Shown: in pieces, positions 25,685-38,003 of the stretch | How the letters are laid out: every line of letters starts with the position of its first letter | How positions within the stretch are numbered: position 1 is the stretch's first letter | NCBI GenBank assembly: GCA_900316975.1 | Contig: ONFA01000005.1 | Span: 28,499 to 92,498 of the forward strand | Direction: 5' to 3' | Source: an uncultured Prevotellaceae bacterium | Lineage (GTDB): Bacteria > Bacteroidota > Bacteroidia > Bacteroidales > Bacteroidaceae | DNA length: 64,000 bases | Made by a program: the position numbers and the translations under genes | The notes under the pieces: model-generated | Databases searched by the model: none | What the model saw: only the letters and a program-made list of their open reading frames with translations | Told to the model about the DNA's origin: nothing

Positions 25685-28252
25685 TCAGTTGAACCACTTC
25701 ACGTAGCAGAAGTCCTGACGGTGAGGCAGATCTGCATTTTTGGGGTACATACGGTATGCCACCTTGAAACTGCCAGCAGTTGGGATGACATGAGTACCCT
25801 CAAAGGTGTAGAGATTGCCGTCGCGCTTGGTCACTTTGAGCGGTTCAACCTGGCTGATGTGCTCACGACCATCTTCGTCACGATAGATAGTGACGAGTTC
25901 CAAGCCAATTGCATCGTCAAGACCTTGCTCATCAATGACATACTTAACATTATATTTCTTGCCAGAAAGCACATCACCCTTCAGCATGTCTTCCTCCTTC
26001 TCGTAAGAAACGACATGGATGGAATCCCAACGAGAAGCCACAAGTTCCTTCCATGCTGCGATGTCCTTTGCCTTTTTGAAGTTATCGGCAAAAAGCACCT
26101 TGCGACGCTCTGCCAATGGGCAGTAAAACTTGGTGAAGTAATCGTCGAGTTGACGTTTCATGGTGTAGTGAGGAGCAATCTGTGCAATAGAGTTCTTGAC
26201 CGTCTGAATCCAGCCTTCGGAATAGCCCTTGGAATTGCGGGCATAATAAAGAGGCAGGATTTCGTTCTCAAGCAGCGAGTAGATGGTGGCTGCATCAAGT
26301 TGGTCTTGCTGTTCCTGATTCTGGAAAGTACGCTTTTCCGTGAGTGCCCATCCTGCGCCCTCGCGGTAACCCTCGAGCCACCAACCGTCGAGCACGGAAA
26401 GGTTGACCACACCATTCATGAGTGCCTTCTCGCCAGATGTACCAGAAGCCTCCAATGGACGTGTCGGAGTGTTCATCCAGATATCCACGCCCGTCACAAG
26501 ACGGCGAGCCAACTTCATGTCGTAGTTTTCCAGGAAGATAATCTTACCCAAGAACTCTGGACGACGGCTAATCTCATAAATCTTCTTGATGAGTCCCTGG
26601 CCTGCACCGTCGGCAGGGTGAGCCTTACCAGCAAAGAGGAACTGCACTGGATAGTTCGGATTGTTCACAATCTTAGCCAAGCGGTCAAGGTCGCTGAAGA
26701 GAAGGTGAGCACGCTTGTAGGTGGCAAAACGACGAGCAAAACCGATGGTCAATGCGTTAGGATTGATTTTGTCCACAATCGACACAATGCGAGATGGGTC
26801 GCCCTGATGCTTCAGCCAATCCTCCTTGAATGCCTTCTTGATGTACTCAATAAGTTTTGCCTTCAAAGCCAGACGGGTGTTCCAGATTTCCTGATCAGGC
26901 ACATTGTAGATAGCCTCCCAAATCTTCTCGTTCGACTGGTCGGAAAGGAAAGACTTGTCGAAATTCTTGGCATAAACACTCTTCCACTCAGAAGCCGTCC
27001 ATGTTGGCATGTGAACACCATTGGTCACATAACCCACATTGGCAAGTTCCTCTGGGAAGTAGCCTTTCCAGATACCGTTGAACATATCCTTAGACACCTT
27101 GCCGTGCAGCCAACTTACGCCATTCACCCACGAAGAGGTGTTGCAAGCGAAAGTGGACATACAGAAGCGTTCGCCCTTGTCATCGGGGTTCACACGCCCC
27201 ATGCCCATAAAGTCGTCCCAACTGATGCCCAGTTTCTCAGGATACTGACCCATGTACTTACCGAAGAGAGCCTCGTCGAAATAGTCATGACCAGCAGGCA
27301 CAGGAGTGTGTACGGTGTAGAGAGAAGAAGTACGGACAGCTTCAAGTGATTCGTTGAAAGTCAATCCACTCTCCACATATTCAACCAAACGCTGCACATT
27401 AGCAAGGGCAGCATGCCCCTCGTTGCAGTGGATGATGTCCTTTTTGATGCCCAGTTTATTGAGCAGCAAGATACCACCGATTCCGAGCAGGATTTCCTGC
27501 TTCAGACGGTTCTCCCAGTCGCCGCCATAGAGTGCATGAGTGATGGAGCGGTCATATTCAGAGTTCATGTCGTTGTCGGTGTCAAGCAAATAGAGTTTCA
27601 CACGCCCCACATTCACACGCCAAACGAGTGCATGAACAGTATAGTTGTTATAAGGGACATCAATGACTACCTGATTGCCGTTAGCGTCCAATTCACGTTC
27701 GATTGGCAGCGTTGGAAACACCTGAGCCTCATAATTTGCTACCTGCTGACCTTCCATCGAAAGTGTCTGGGTGAAGTAACCATAACGATACAGGAAACCG
27801 ACAGCGCAGAAGTCGATGTTGGAGTCTGACGCCTCCTTCACATAGTCACCAGCCAAGATGCCCAAACCGCCTGAATAAATTTTCAGTACATGGCTCAAGC
27901 CATACTCCATACAAAGGTAAGCAACCGATGGACGCTTCTTGTCAGGTTTCACATCCATGTAGGCGCGGAACTCCTTATATACCTTGTTGATGCGCTCAAC
28001 TATCTTCTTGTCAGAAGCCAATTCTTCCAGTTTTTCATAGTTCATTCTGCCAAGGAAAAGAACGGGGTTCTGCTGAACATCATGCCAAAGTTTGGTGTCC
28101 ATATCATTGAAGATATGACCCACTTCATTGTTCCATGACCACCACATGTTGTGAGCAATCTCGTTCAGCGGCTCAAGTGCTGCTGGAACCGACGACCTCA
28201 CGCTAATCTCGCGCCAATTTGGTATATTGGCGTTGCTTGCTTGAATTCTCAT
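25685..28252 (-). CDS. glgP: glycogen/alpha-glucan phosphorylase (GT35)
   Basis: 855 residues from ATG 28252 ([16 protein letters not shown]); an upstream ATG at 28291 is less typical. It belongs to the alpha-glucan phosphorylase family with [17 protein letters not shown] near the N-terminus. The PLP-site region [18 protein letters not shown] carries the Lys expected to hold pyridoxal phosphate; many homologues have Met before that Lys where this one has Glu. It releases glucose-1-phosphate from glycogen. It follows the synthase by about 50 bases, so the two are probably co-transcribed. Confidence 0.92.
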   Translation of the reverse strand: MRIQASNANIPNWREISVRSSVPAALEPLNEIAHNMWWSWNNEVGHIFNDMDTKLWHDVQQNPVLFLGRMNYEKLEELASDKKIVERINKVYKEFRAYMDVKPDKKRPSVAYLCMEYGLSHVLKIYSGGLGILAGDYVKEASDSNIDFCAVGFLYRYGYFTQTLSMEGQQVANYEAQVFPTLPIERELDANGNQVVIDVPYNNYTVHALVWRVNVGRVKLYLLDTDNDMNSEYDRSITHALYGGDWENRLKQEILLGIGGILLLNKLGIKKDIIHCNEGHAALANVQRLVEYVESGLTFNESLEAVRTSSLYTVHTPVPAGHDYFDEALFGKYMGQYPEKLGISWDDFMGMGRVNPDDKGERFCMSTFACNTSSWVNGVSWLHGKVSKDMFNGIWKGYFPEELANVGYVTNGVHMPTWTASEWKSVYAKNFDKSFLSDQSNEKIWEAIYNVPDQEIWNTRLALKAKLIEYIKKAFKEDWLKHQGDPSRIVSIVDKINPNALTIGFARRFATYKRAHLLFSDLDRLAKIVNNPNYPVQFLFAGKAHPADGAGQGLIKKIYEISRRPEFLGKIIFLENYDMKLARRLVTGVDIWMNTPTRPLEASGTSGEKALMNGVVNLSVLDGWWLEGYREGAGWALTEKRTFQNQEQQDQLDAATIYSLLENEILPLYYARNSKGYSEGWIQTVKNSIAQIAPHYTMKRQLDDYFTKFYCPLAERRKVLFADNFKKAKDIAAWKELVASRWDSIHVVSYEKEEDMLKGDVLSGKKYNVKYVIDEQGLDDAIGLELVTIYRDEDGREHISQVEPLKVTKRDGNLYTFEGTHVIPTAGSFKVAYRMYPKNADLPHRQDFCYVKWFN

Positions 28253-28301
28253 AGTTTTATAAATTGGTTTTACTGTTTCTTTTAAAATCACACATTATTA
28301 T

Positions 28302-29978
28302 TTATGCCAAACGCTCGTCACGCTTTGCGAGAGCCTTGTCATACGCTTCGTAATAATACTTAATGAAATGCTTCCAGAGCGCCTTCTCTGCCACCTTTTC
28401 CGCATTCTTTCGGGCAGCATTGATTTGCTTCTGGTCCATCTGCGAGAATTTTAGAATCGTGTCGCGGACACCATTGCTCACTTCATCAAAGTTGTAATCC
28501 GACCGATGTACCGTCTTCACACCGTCCTCGATCTCGCTCATGCCACCTTTCAAACTGTTTGCCCAAAGTCCGAAACCTGCCAAGTCGGTTGTGATGCAAG
28601 GCACATGGAAAGCCACCGATTCGGTCGGTGTGTATCCCCAAGGCTCATAGTAAGAGGGGAACACCGTCATGTCCATGCCGATGAGCAAGTCATAGTAGTG
28701 CTTGTTGAAAATGCCGTCATCGCCATCCAGATACGAAGGCACAAAGATGACCTTCACCTTGTCTTCTGGACGGTTATACATGTCCAGCCAGTTCATCTGA
28801 CCGAGCACCTTGTCAAAATCAGGCTCATGCAACACATGCGTAATGCGTGGGTCACCAATGGCACCATACTCTACAGGATTATGCTTCTTGTTGGAAAGCG
28901 CAACTCGCAAATCCATGCGGGCCTCCTTTATCCACGCTGGCACCATCACGAATGCCAACACATTCTTCTGCAAACGATCATCCCAGCGCAAACGGTTCAG
29001 CGCATCAATATAGACATTGACACCTTTGTTCTGGTACTCGTAGCGACCACCCGTGCAGACAATAACCGTGTCATCGTCCAACTCCGTCCCCATCAGTGTG
29101 TTCGCCACCTTCAGGAGAGATTGGCGAGCCACCTTCCTTGCCTCGTTGAACTTGGCGGCAGGAGAAGGCACGAAATCGTTCTCAAAACCATTCATCAGAA
29201 TCTCATCAGCAGGCTTGTCGAGCAATTCGGCACACTCCCTGCCTGTGATTTCGCTCACCGTCGTGAAGCAATCCACGTTCCATGCCGCCTGCTTCTCCAC
29301 AGAGTGCTTGGACTCCACACCCAGTTCCGATGCCATCTGGTCACCATTGTAGGCAGGCAGATAATCGTAGAGCGGCTTGTTGTTGCCAGCAATGGAACGT
29401 CCAATGGTCGTTGCATGAGTCGTGAAGATGGTGGCAACTTCCGGCACAAACTTCTTCACATACAATGCTGCCAGACAAGTTTGCCATTCGTGTGCCTGAA
29501 AAATCACATTGTCTTCCTTTGTCAATCCAAAAAACTTGTAGTAACTCTCCACCACCTTACCTGCTGCCCAAGAGAACATCAGGCTCTCGTCGTAATCGCC
29601 ATAAGCATTCAGCGAGTTAACCCCAAAGTTGTCCCATGCCCAACCAAAAATTTCATTCCGATGTTCAAAGAAAGGCTTAAAATCCACAAGAAGAGCAATC
29701 GGTTCGCCAGGTACCTGCCAACGTCCCACACGGAAATTCACCCCTTCATTTTCCTGCGCATACTTTCTCCATTTTGCCAGCAGAGACTTGCTTTCCCTGA
29801 AAAGCGGGTTCTTCCTACCTTCCCAAAAATCGGGACCGATGAAGAACACCCTGTCTGTAAGTTTTTCTTGCAATGTTTTTGCACGCGTGGACAGCACCGT
29901 GTATATGCCACCAACCTTATTACAAACCTCCCAACTTGATTCAAATATATAACGAGGTTCTCGTGTCTTTTTAGCCAT
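28302..29978 (-). CDS. glycogen synthase, GT3-like (eukaryote-type)
   Basis: 558 residues. The start YIFESSWEVCNKVGGIYTV is the hallmark of the GT3 glycogen synthase family rather than the GT5 GlgA type. GRYEYQNKGVNVYIDAL and SYYEPWGYTPTESVAFHVP in the second half match the GT-B nucleotide-sugar site. It elongates alpha-1,4-glucan from UDP-glucose in eukaryotes; donor use here is not shown by the sequence. First gene of the glycogen pair. Confidence 0.9.
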   Translation of the reverse strand: MAKKTREPRYIFESSWEVCNKVGGIYTVLSTRAKTLQEKLTDRVFFIGPDFWEGRKNPLFRESKSLLAKWRKYAQENEGVNFRVGRWQVPGEPIALLVDFKPFFEHRNEIFGWAWDNFGVNSLNAYGDYDESLMFSWAAGKVVESYYKFFGLTKEDNVIFQAHEWQTCLAALYVKKFVPEVATIFTTHATTIGRSIAGNNKPLYDYLPAYNGDQMASELGVESKHSVEKQAAWNVDCFTTVSEITGRECAELLDKPADEILMNGFENDFVPSPAAKFNEARKVARQSLLKVANTLMGTELDDDTVIVCTGGRYEYQNKGVNVYIDALNRLRWDDRLQKNVLAFVMVPAWIKEARMDLRVALSNKKHNPVEYGAIGDPRITHVLHEPDFDKVLGQMNWLDMYNRPEDKVKVIFVPSYLDGDDGIFNKHYYDLLIGMDMTVFPSYYEPWGYTPTESVAFHVPCITTDLAGFGLWANSLKGGMSEIEDGVKTVHRSDYNFDEVSNGVRDTILKFSQMDQKQINAARKNAEKVAEKALWKHFIKYYYEAYDKALAKRDERLA

Positions 29979-30021
29979 AAATCAAAGTAAAATTCTTTTA
30001 CCTTAAAACTCTAATCGGGTG

Positions 30022-30029
30022 CAAAGGTA
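30022..30029 (-). promoter_or_regulatory. -7 box for glycogen synthase
   Basis: Reads TACCTTTG on the minus strand, 44 bases before the start. No clear -33 box. Confidence 0.5.
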
Positions 30030-30062
30030 CTGATTTATTTTGATTTAAGAAATTATTAGAAT

Positions 30063-30103
30063 AAAAAAACGTACTCCTCACATCAAAAAAATGAGCGGAG
30101 TAC
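30063..30103 (-). terminator. terminator of ligA
   Basis: Stem GTACTCC / GGAGTAC plus TCA/TGA. On the minus strand it is followed by GTTTTTTT. Confidence 0.75.
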
Positions 30104-30131
30104 AATTGGGGAAAGAGCAGATGGCAACTAT

Positions 30132-30191
30132 GTACCCGAGGGGTACGGCATCGTGTACCCCTTGGGTATGGTATGCCACACCCCTCGGGTG
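30132..30191. repeat. three consecutive small palindromes
   Basis: GTACCC-GA-GGGGTAC (30132-30146), GTACCC-CTT-GGGTA (30155-30168) and CACCC-CTC-GGGTG (30179-30191) are evenly spaced about 23-24 bases apart, just after the ligA stop. Confidence 0.75.
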
Positions 30192-30228
30192 CACTTCATT
30201 CTATGCAACAAACCTTTGTCCTCATCCA

Positions 30229-32377
<2,149 letters not shown>

Positions 32378-32392
32378 CGTTTTCGCTTCTCC

Positions 32393-33430
32393 TCAGATAA
32401 GCGGCATGCCAGCTTTGGCACATTCCTCACGCATCTCTTCGGGCCAGATGGAGGCTTGGATTTCACCCACATGGGCTTTGTGAAGGAGTACCATGCATAG
32501 ACGGCTTTGACCGATTCCTCCACCGACTGAGAGTGGAATCTCGTCGTTCATTAACTTCTTATGGAAGAAAAGGTTGAGACGTTCTTTCTTGTTTTCCAGT
32601 TCAAGTTGTCGAACAAGGGCTTCCTTATCCACTCGGATGCCCATTGAACTGAGTTCTATGCTGCGGTTGAGGACAGGATACCAGATGAGGATGTCGCCAT
32701 TGAGCCCCTTGTAACCGTCTTCGTTAGGAGTGCTCCAGTCATCGTAATCTGGCGCACGTCCGTCGTGCTTCTCGCCGTTGGAGAGTTTGCCACCGATGCC
32801 CATGATGAAGACGGCTCCGAATTTCTTGCAAATTGCATCCTCACGCTCCTTTGGGGTCATGTCGGGATACATCTGCAACAATTCCTCTGAATGGACGAAA
32901 TGTATTTCTTGAGGAAGGAAGGGTTTGATTTGCGGATAGGATTCACAAACCAAATATTCAGTGCGCATGATGGCTGCATAGATGTCCTGCACAATCTTCT
33001 TCAGGAAAGTGAGGTTGCGGTCTTCTTCACGGATGGTGCGGCACCAATCCCACTGGTCAACGTAGAGGGAGTGGGTGTTGTCCAACTCCTCGTCCCCACG
33101 AATAGCATTCATATCGGTGTAGAGTCCATACCCTGGCTGTATGCCGTATTCGGCAAGCATCACGCGTTTCCACTTGGCAAGGGAATGCACCACCTCTGCC
33201 ACCTGGTCGTTCATATCCATGATGGGGAATGACACGGGACGTTCCACACCATTCAAGTCATCATTCAATCCCAATCCACGCAACACGAACAGGGGTGCAG
33301 TCACACGGCGCAGACGAAGTGCCGTCGAAAGGTTCGCCTGAAAGAAGTCTTTAATCTGCTTGATGCCCAATTCCGTCTGAATGGGGTCAAGCAACTGGCG
33401 ATAGCCCTCGACCTTAATGAGTTTGCTCAT
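32393..33430 (-). CDS. asnA: asparagine synthetase A (ammonia-dependent)
   Basis: 345 residues, full length. Class-II aminoacyl-tRNA-synthetase-like fold with LRRVTAPLFVLRGLGLNDDL near the N-terminus, DQWDWCRTI in the middle and SVGGGIGQSRLCMVLL near the end, all characteristic of AsnA. It makes asparagine from aspartate, ammonia and ATP in the cytoplasm. It is a single-gene transcript between its own promoter and the long hairpin at 32281. Confidence 0.95.
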   Translation of the reverse strand: MSKLIKVEGYRQLLDPIQTELGIKQIKDFFQANLSTALRLRRVTAPLFVLRGLGLNDDLNGVERPVSFPIMDMNDQVAEVVHSLAKWKRVMLAEYGIQPGYGLYTDMNAIRGDEELDNTHSLYVDQWDWCRTIREEDRNLTFLKKIVQDIYAAIMRTEYLVCESYPQIKPFLPQEIHFVHSEELLQMYPDMTPKEREDAICKKFGAVFIMGIGGKLSNGEKHDGRAPDYDDWSTPNEDGYKGLNGDILIWYPVLNRSIELSSMGIRVDKEALVRQLELENKKERLNLFFHKKLMNDEIPLSVGGGIGQSRLCMVLLHKAHVGEIQASIWPEEMREECAKAGMPLI

Positions 33431-33494
33431 ATCTTTTTATTGTTGTGTATCGATTTGGTATTTTGCCCAAAAGCATTCTTGCCTAAAAGCGGTG

Positions 33495-33527
33495 CAAAGT
33501 TACAACTATTTTTAATAATATAACAAA
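33495..33527 (-). promoter_or_regulatory. promoter of asnA
   Basis: Minus-strand TTTG (33527-33524) and TAACTTTG (33502-33495) are 21 bases apart. The -7 box lies 65 bases before the start. Confidence 0.65.
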
Positions 33528-34069
33528 TTTTTTGCTAAAAATAATTGCAAAATGTAAGAAAAACACTCACATTTTCTTACACTATTGCACAGAAACGGCA
33601 CTTTACACAAATATTATGATACAAACAGCATTCCCATCGAGTGGTAATGTCACATTTTAATTTACTCAAGTTTCATTAAATGCGAAATCTTTGATATTTA
33701 GTCGCCTCGGCGAGTCGGCGAGTCATCGAGCTTACTCGCTTTGCTCGCAAAGAAATCCTTCAAATCTTCACAAGTACAAAGATCGCACATTCTTTTCAAT
33801 TGGACCGGCATTTCAAAAACATTTCCTAAGTTTCAAAAATATTTTTGCAACTTTGAATATAAATTTTGCAAGATTGAAAACAAAATAGACATGAGCGTCA
33901 CAACAAAACAGATATTAGCATCAACTTCAACATATTGCGAGGTCATAGCAGGTTCTTTCTGCTTTCCATCTTATTGAACTGTACCTACAGCCGAACGATA
34001 AAGGCGCTAAGAATGTTATTTTTTTGAATGTTTCACATTATAAATAATAGAGGAGTGAAAAATATTTCG
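33528..34069. other. gene-poor spacer between asnA and lon
   Basis: No supported gene in this part of the 912-base gap. At 33667 CAAGTTTCATTAAATGCG resembles the AAGTTTCG border of the intergenic elements. At 33702-33725 CGGCGAGT is repeated in tandem. A 30-codon frame at 33891 (MSVTTKQILASTSTYCEV) is too short and isolated to call. Confidence 0.5.
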
Positions 34070-34077
34070 TACCTTTG
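34070..34077 (+). promoter_or_regulatory. -7 box for lon
   Basis: TACCTTTG, 266 bases before the start. The long leader would contain the inverted-repeat element at 34119. No strong -33 box. Confidence 0.5.
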
Positions 34078-34118
34078 CACTCGTTTTATAAGTAACTCAA
34101 CTTTCGGAAGTCATAAAA

Positions 34119-34272
34119 ACCACAGATTGCACAGATTACACAGATTTTTCCCAAAGCCCTGCAGGGCTTTCCAATCTGTGAAATAAGAGAGAACCTTTAG
34201 CTCGACGAAGTCAAATCTGAGGAATAGCAGACTCGTCAGAAAAAAATCTGTGAAATCTGAGTAATCTGTGGT
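34119..34272. repeat. intergenic inverted-repeat element, CACAGATTACACAGATT type
   Basis: Arms 34119-34147 and 34244-34272 match at 26 of 29 positions (core ACAGATTACACAGATTT). The interior has a GCCCT-GCAGGGC hairpin and GAACCTTTAGCTCGACGAAG, a word also present, inverted, at the very end of the window. Just outside the right arm the reverse complement reads ACTTATTTAAGTTTCGGG, as beside the element at 11412. Confidence 0.85.
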
Positions 34273-34342
34273 GAAAAAAAGAGCGCCCGAAACTTAAATA
34301 AGTAAGTATTGATTAAGCGAAAAACAAACAAGGATATTGAAG

Positions 34343-36763
34343 ATGGATTTCAATTTTGACGAGATTATAGACGAAACGCCAGTTGAAGGCAAAATCAGTT
34401 TCATCGCAAGTATCGACAACCCTGTCAAGGGGGACATTGAGCAGGAAGTGTCGCCAGAGAACATCATCCCGGTTCTTCCGTTGCGTGGGGTGATGCTGTT
34501 TCCCGAAACGATGTTGCCCATTTCAATTGGCAGGGACTCGTCACTGAAGTTGCTAAAGGAGGCACAGAAGAAAGATATGGCAATTGCTGTATTCACGCAG
34601 GTGGATGATTCAACAGATGAGCCTGATTATGAGCAATTATATCATACAGGAGTGATTGGCAAAGTGCAGAAAATCATCAAGTTGCCAGACGGGAGCCGCA
34701 CGGCACTTATTCAAGGCTACTCACGGGTACGTCTGATTGAACTGAGTTGGAATGGCAACTACAATATTGGGCGTGTGGATAACTACCCTGAGACTGTTCC
34801 TGAACGAGGTGACCGCGAGTATATGGCTGTGGTGGACGCCTGCCGCGAAACTGCCATCAAACTGATGCGTGCCAGCGAGAACATGATTGGGTCTGCGTTT
34901 GCATTGAACAACATTTCTGACCGCACACTCATTATCAACTTCATTTGCTGCAACTTGAACATCAGCAACAGGGAACGCATTGTGTTGCTGGAGGAGAACA
35001 ATCTGTTCGACCGTGCCTACCGTTTGCTGGGCATCCTGCAACGGGAGTATCAGTATGTGACCTTGAAGATGGACTTGCAAATGCGAACCCGTGAGGAACT
35101 GGACAAGCAGCACAAAGAGTATTTTCTGCGTCAGGAAATGGAGACCATCCAAGAGCAGCTGGGCGAAAAAGGTGAAGATGAAATCATGAAAATGCGTGAG
35201 AAAGCGCAGAAGATGAAATGGGACGAAGCGACGGCCAAGGTGTTCAATGACGCTTTGGACAAGATGTCGCACATGAGTAGCCACTCGCCTGACTACCAAA
35301 CAGAATACACTTGGGCACAGATGATGCTGGAACTGCCTTGGGGTGAATATACCAAAGACAACCTCAACCTGAACAATGCCGAGAGGGTGCTGAATAAGGA
35401 CCATTACGGCATGGAAAAGGTAAAGGAACGCATCATTGAGCATCTTGCTGTGCTGAAGATGAGGGGCGATTTCAAAAGTCCCATCCTTTGCCTGTATGGA
35501 CCTCCGGGTGTGGGAAAGACTTCGCTGGGAAAGAGCATCGCAAAGGCGATGAAGAGGAAGTATGTGAGGATGTCATTAGGCGGCTTACACGACGAGGCTG
35601 AAATCCGCGGACACCGCCGCACGTACGTAGGGGCAATGGCAGGTCAAATCATCAAGAACATCAAGAAGGCTGGCAGCAGCAACCCCGTGTTCATTCTCGA
35701 CGAGATTGACAAAGTGACGCAGCAGACCAACCACGGCGACCCTGCATCGGCATTGTTGGAGGTGCTTGACCCTGAACAGAATGTGGCTTTCCACGATAAC
35801 TATCTGGACACTGATTACGACCTTTCGAAGGTGATGTTCATCGCAACAGCCAACAATATCTCAACGATTCCTGCACCACTGCTTGACCGCATGGAACTGA
35901 TTGAAGTGAGCGGCTATTTGACAGAGGAGAAGATTGAGATTGCGAAACGTCACCTCGTGCCAAAGGAACTTGACAACCTCGGTATGAAGGACACTGGTGT
36001 GAAACTCTCCAAGGCTGCCATTGAGAAAATCATTGAGGATTACACGCGTGAGTCAGGTGTGCGCGACCTCGACAAGAACATCAACAAGGTGTTGCGCAAG
36101 GTGACGCTGAAATATGCCAAGAATGGTGCGCTACCCGAAAGCGAACTGAAGGTGGAGGACATCAAGGAATATCTTGGCACTGAACCTTATAGCCGCGACA
36201 AATATCAAGGTAACGACTACTATGGCGTGGTGACGGGTTTGGCGTGGACAAGTGTTGGTGGTGAAATTCTCTTCATCGAGACCTCCATCGACAGCGGTAA
36301 GGGTGGCAAACTCGGCTTGACAGGTAATCTGGGCGATGTGATGAAGGAGTCGGCAACGATTGCTTTGCAATATTTGAAGGAACACTGTGACCTCATAGGC
36401 ATTCAACCTGATTACTTCGAGAACCACAACATTCACATTCACGTACCCGAAGGTGCTACACCGAAGGATGGTCCATCGGCAGGCATCACCATCGCCACTT
36501 CGTTGGCGAGTGCCATCACCAAGCGCAAGGTGCGGAAAAATATTGCCATGACGGGCGAAATCACCCTGCGTGGCAAAGTGCTCCCTGTGGGTGGCATCAA
36601 GGAGAAAATTCTGGCAGCCAAGCGTGCTGGCATCACCGACATTCTTATCTGCCACGAGAACAGGAAGAACATTGAGGACATTCCTGCCAAGTATGTGAAA
36701 GGTGTGAAGTTCCACTATGTGGAGAACGTGAAAGATGTGCTCGACTTTGCACTGCTGAAATAG
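34343..36763 (+). CDS. lon: ATP-dependent protease Lon
   Basis: 806 residues from ATG 34343. The N-terminal substrate-binding domain starts [16 protein letters not shown]. The AAA+ domain has Walker [10 protein letters not shown] and Walker [11 protein letters not shown]. The protease domain has the catalytic Ser in [12 protein letters not shown] and the Lys in [14 protein letters not shown]. It degrades misfolded and regulatory proteins in the cytoplasm. Its leader holds an inverted-repeat element, and its stop is followed at once by a decamer tandem repeat. Confidence 0.96.
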   Translation: MDFNFDEIIDETPVEGKISFIASIDNPVKGDIEQEVSPENIIPVLPLRGVMLFPETMLPISIGRDSSLKLLKEAQKKDMAIAVFTQVDDSTDEPDYEQLYHTGVIGKVQKIIKLPDGSRTALIQGYSRVRLIELSWNGNYNIGRVDNYPETVPERGDREYMAVVDACRETAIKLMRASENMIGSAFALNNISDRTLIINFICCNLNISNRERIVLLEENNLFDRAYRLLGILQREYQYVTLKMDLQMRTREELDKQHKEYFLRQEMETIQEQLGEKGEDEIMKMREKAQKMKWDEATAKVFNDALDKMSHMSSHSPDYQTEYTWAQMMLELPWGEYTKDNLNLNNAERVLNKDHYGMEKVKERIIEHLAVLKMRGDFKSPILCLYGPPGVGKTSLGKSIAKAMKRKYVRMSLGGLHDEAEIRGHRRTYVGAMAGQIIKNIKKAGSSNPVFILDEIDKVTQQTNHGDPASALLEVLDPEQNVAFHDNYLDTDYDLSKVMFIATANNISTIPAPLLDRMELIEVSGYLTEEKIEIAKRHLVPKELDNLGMKDTGVKLSKAAIEKIIEDYTRESGVRDLDKNINKVLRKVTLKYAKNGALPESELKVEDIKEYLGTEPYSRDKYQGNDYYGVVTGLAWTSVGGEILFIETSIDSGKGGKLGLTGNLGDVMKESATIALQYLKEHCDLIGIQPDYFENHNIHIHVPEGATPKDGPSAGITIATSLASAITKRKVRKNIAMTGEITLRGKVLPVGGIKEKILAAKRAGITDILICHENRKNIEDIPAKYVKGVKFHYVENVKDVLDFALLK

Positions 36764-36764
36764 A

Positions 36765-36814
36765 TTAGGAAAACTTAGGAAAACCTAGGAAGAAATAGGA
36801 AAGTCTAGGAAAAC
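36765..36814 (+). repeat. tandem decamer repeat, five copies of TAGGAAAACY-like
   Basis: Exactly 10-base period: TTAGGAAAAC, TTAGGAAAAC, CTAGGAAGAA, ATAGGAAAGT, CTAGGAAAAC. It starts two bases after the lon stop and lies just ahead of tgt. Confidence 0.85.
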
Positions 36815-36841
36815 CGAAGACACCTTTGAACAAAGAAAAAG

Positions 36842-37972
36842 ATGACATTCACCCTCCAACATAACGACTCTAAGACGAATGCGCGGGCAGGACTCATCCA
36901 CACCGATCACGGAGACATAGAGACTCCCATTTTTATGCCCGTGGGGACGCAAGCCTCAGTGAAAGCCGTGCATCTGCATGAACTGAAGGACGACATCAAG
37001 GCACAAATCATCTTGGGCAACACGTATCACCTGTATCTACGTCCTGGATTGGAAGTGCTGGAAACGGCAGGAGGGTTGCACAAGTTCAACGGTTTTGACC
37101 GTCCGATGCTGACCGACAGCGGCGGCTTTCAGGTGTTTTCGCTGTCTGGCATCCGAAAAATCAAGGAAGAAGGTGTGGAGTTCCGCAGCCACATTGATGG
37201 CAGCAAGCACTTTTTCACCCCCGAAGGAGTGATGGACATTGAACGTTCGATTGGTGCTGACATCATGATGGCATTTGACGAATGCCCTCCAGGTACCAGC
37301 GATTATAACTATTCCAAGAAGTCGCTTGACTTGACGGAACGCTGGCTCGACCGCTGCATCAAGCGATTCAACGAAACAGAACCGAAGTATGGCTATCAGC
37401 AAAGCCTCTTCCCTATTGTGCAGGGATGTACCTACAAGGACTTGCGCGAACGTGCTGCAGAGAACGTGGCATCGAAAGGGGCTGACGGCAATGCCATCGG
37501 TGGTTTGGCGGTGGGAGAACCCACTGAAGTGATGTATGAAATGATTGAGGTGGTCAATGCCATCCTCCCCAAGGATAAACCACGCTATCTCATGGGAGTC
37601 GGCACCCCTATCAATCTCTTGGAAGGCATCGAACGAGGAGTGGACATGTTCGATTGCGTGATGCCGACACGAAACGGCAGAAATGCACAAATCTTCACGA
37701 AACACGGCACCATCAACCTGCGCAATAAGAAATGGGACTTTGATTTCTCGCCACTCGACCCAGAAGGGACTTCCTATGTCGATACCGCTTACACGAAGGC
37801 ATACGTGCACCATCTCTTCAAGGCCCAGGAACTGCTTGCCATGCAGATTGCATCCATCCACAACCTCTCCTTCTACCTATGGCTCGTAAGTGAGGCACGT
37901 CAGCACATCATTGCAGGTGACTTCAGTGTGTGGAAGGCAAAGATGGTGGAAGAACTGGGACAAAGAATCTAA
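36842..37972 (+). CDS. tgt: queuine/preQ1 tRNA-ribosyltransferase, zinc-site cysteines absent
   Basis: 376 residues. TDSGGFQVFSL holds the Asp at 92 and DCVMPTRNGRNAQ the nucleophilic Asp at 271; GGLAVGEP is the substrate loop. It exchanges guanine 34 of GUN-anticodon tRNAs for preQ1 or queuine. In the zinc-binding stretch, where E. coli-type enzymes have C-x-C-x2-C, this one reads DPEGTSYVDTAYTKAY (307-321) with no Cys. It is followed by an LptF/G permease after 31 bases. Confidence 0.93.
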   Translation: MTFTLQHNDSKTNARAGLIHTDHGDIETPIFMPVGTQASVKAVHLHELKDDIKAQIILGNTYHLYLRPGLEVLETAGGLHKFNGFDRPMLTDSGGFQVFSLSGIRKIKEEGVEFRSHIDGSKHFFTPEGVMDIERSIGADIMMAFDECPPGTSDYNYSKKSLDLTERWLDRCIKRFNETEPKYGYQQSLFPIVQGCTYKDLRERAAENVASKGADGNAIGGLAVGEPTEVMYEMIEVVNAILPKDKPRYLMGVGTPINLLEGIERGVDMFDCVMPTRNGRNAQIFTKHGTINLRNKKWDFDFSPLDPEGTSYVDTAYTKAYVHHLFKAQELLAMQIASIHNLSFYLWLVSEARQHIIAGDFSVWKAKMVEELGQRI

Positions 37973-38003
37973 GATACACATTATTATATATAAATAAAAG
38001 AAA

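Noticed and set aside
25721..27349. 542-codon plus-strand frame opposite glgP
   Set aside because: Antisense shadow of a clear glycogen phosphorylase; composition dominated by antisense-type residues and no domain.
33891..33977. Short frame MSVTTKQILASTSTYCEV
   Set aside because: Under 30 codons, isolated, no recognisable family or promoter.
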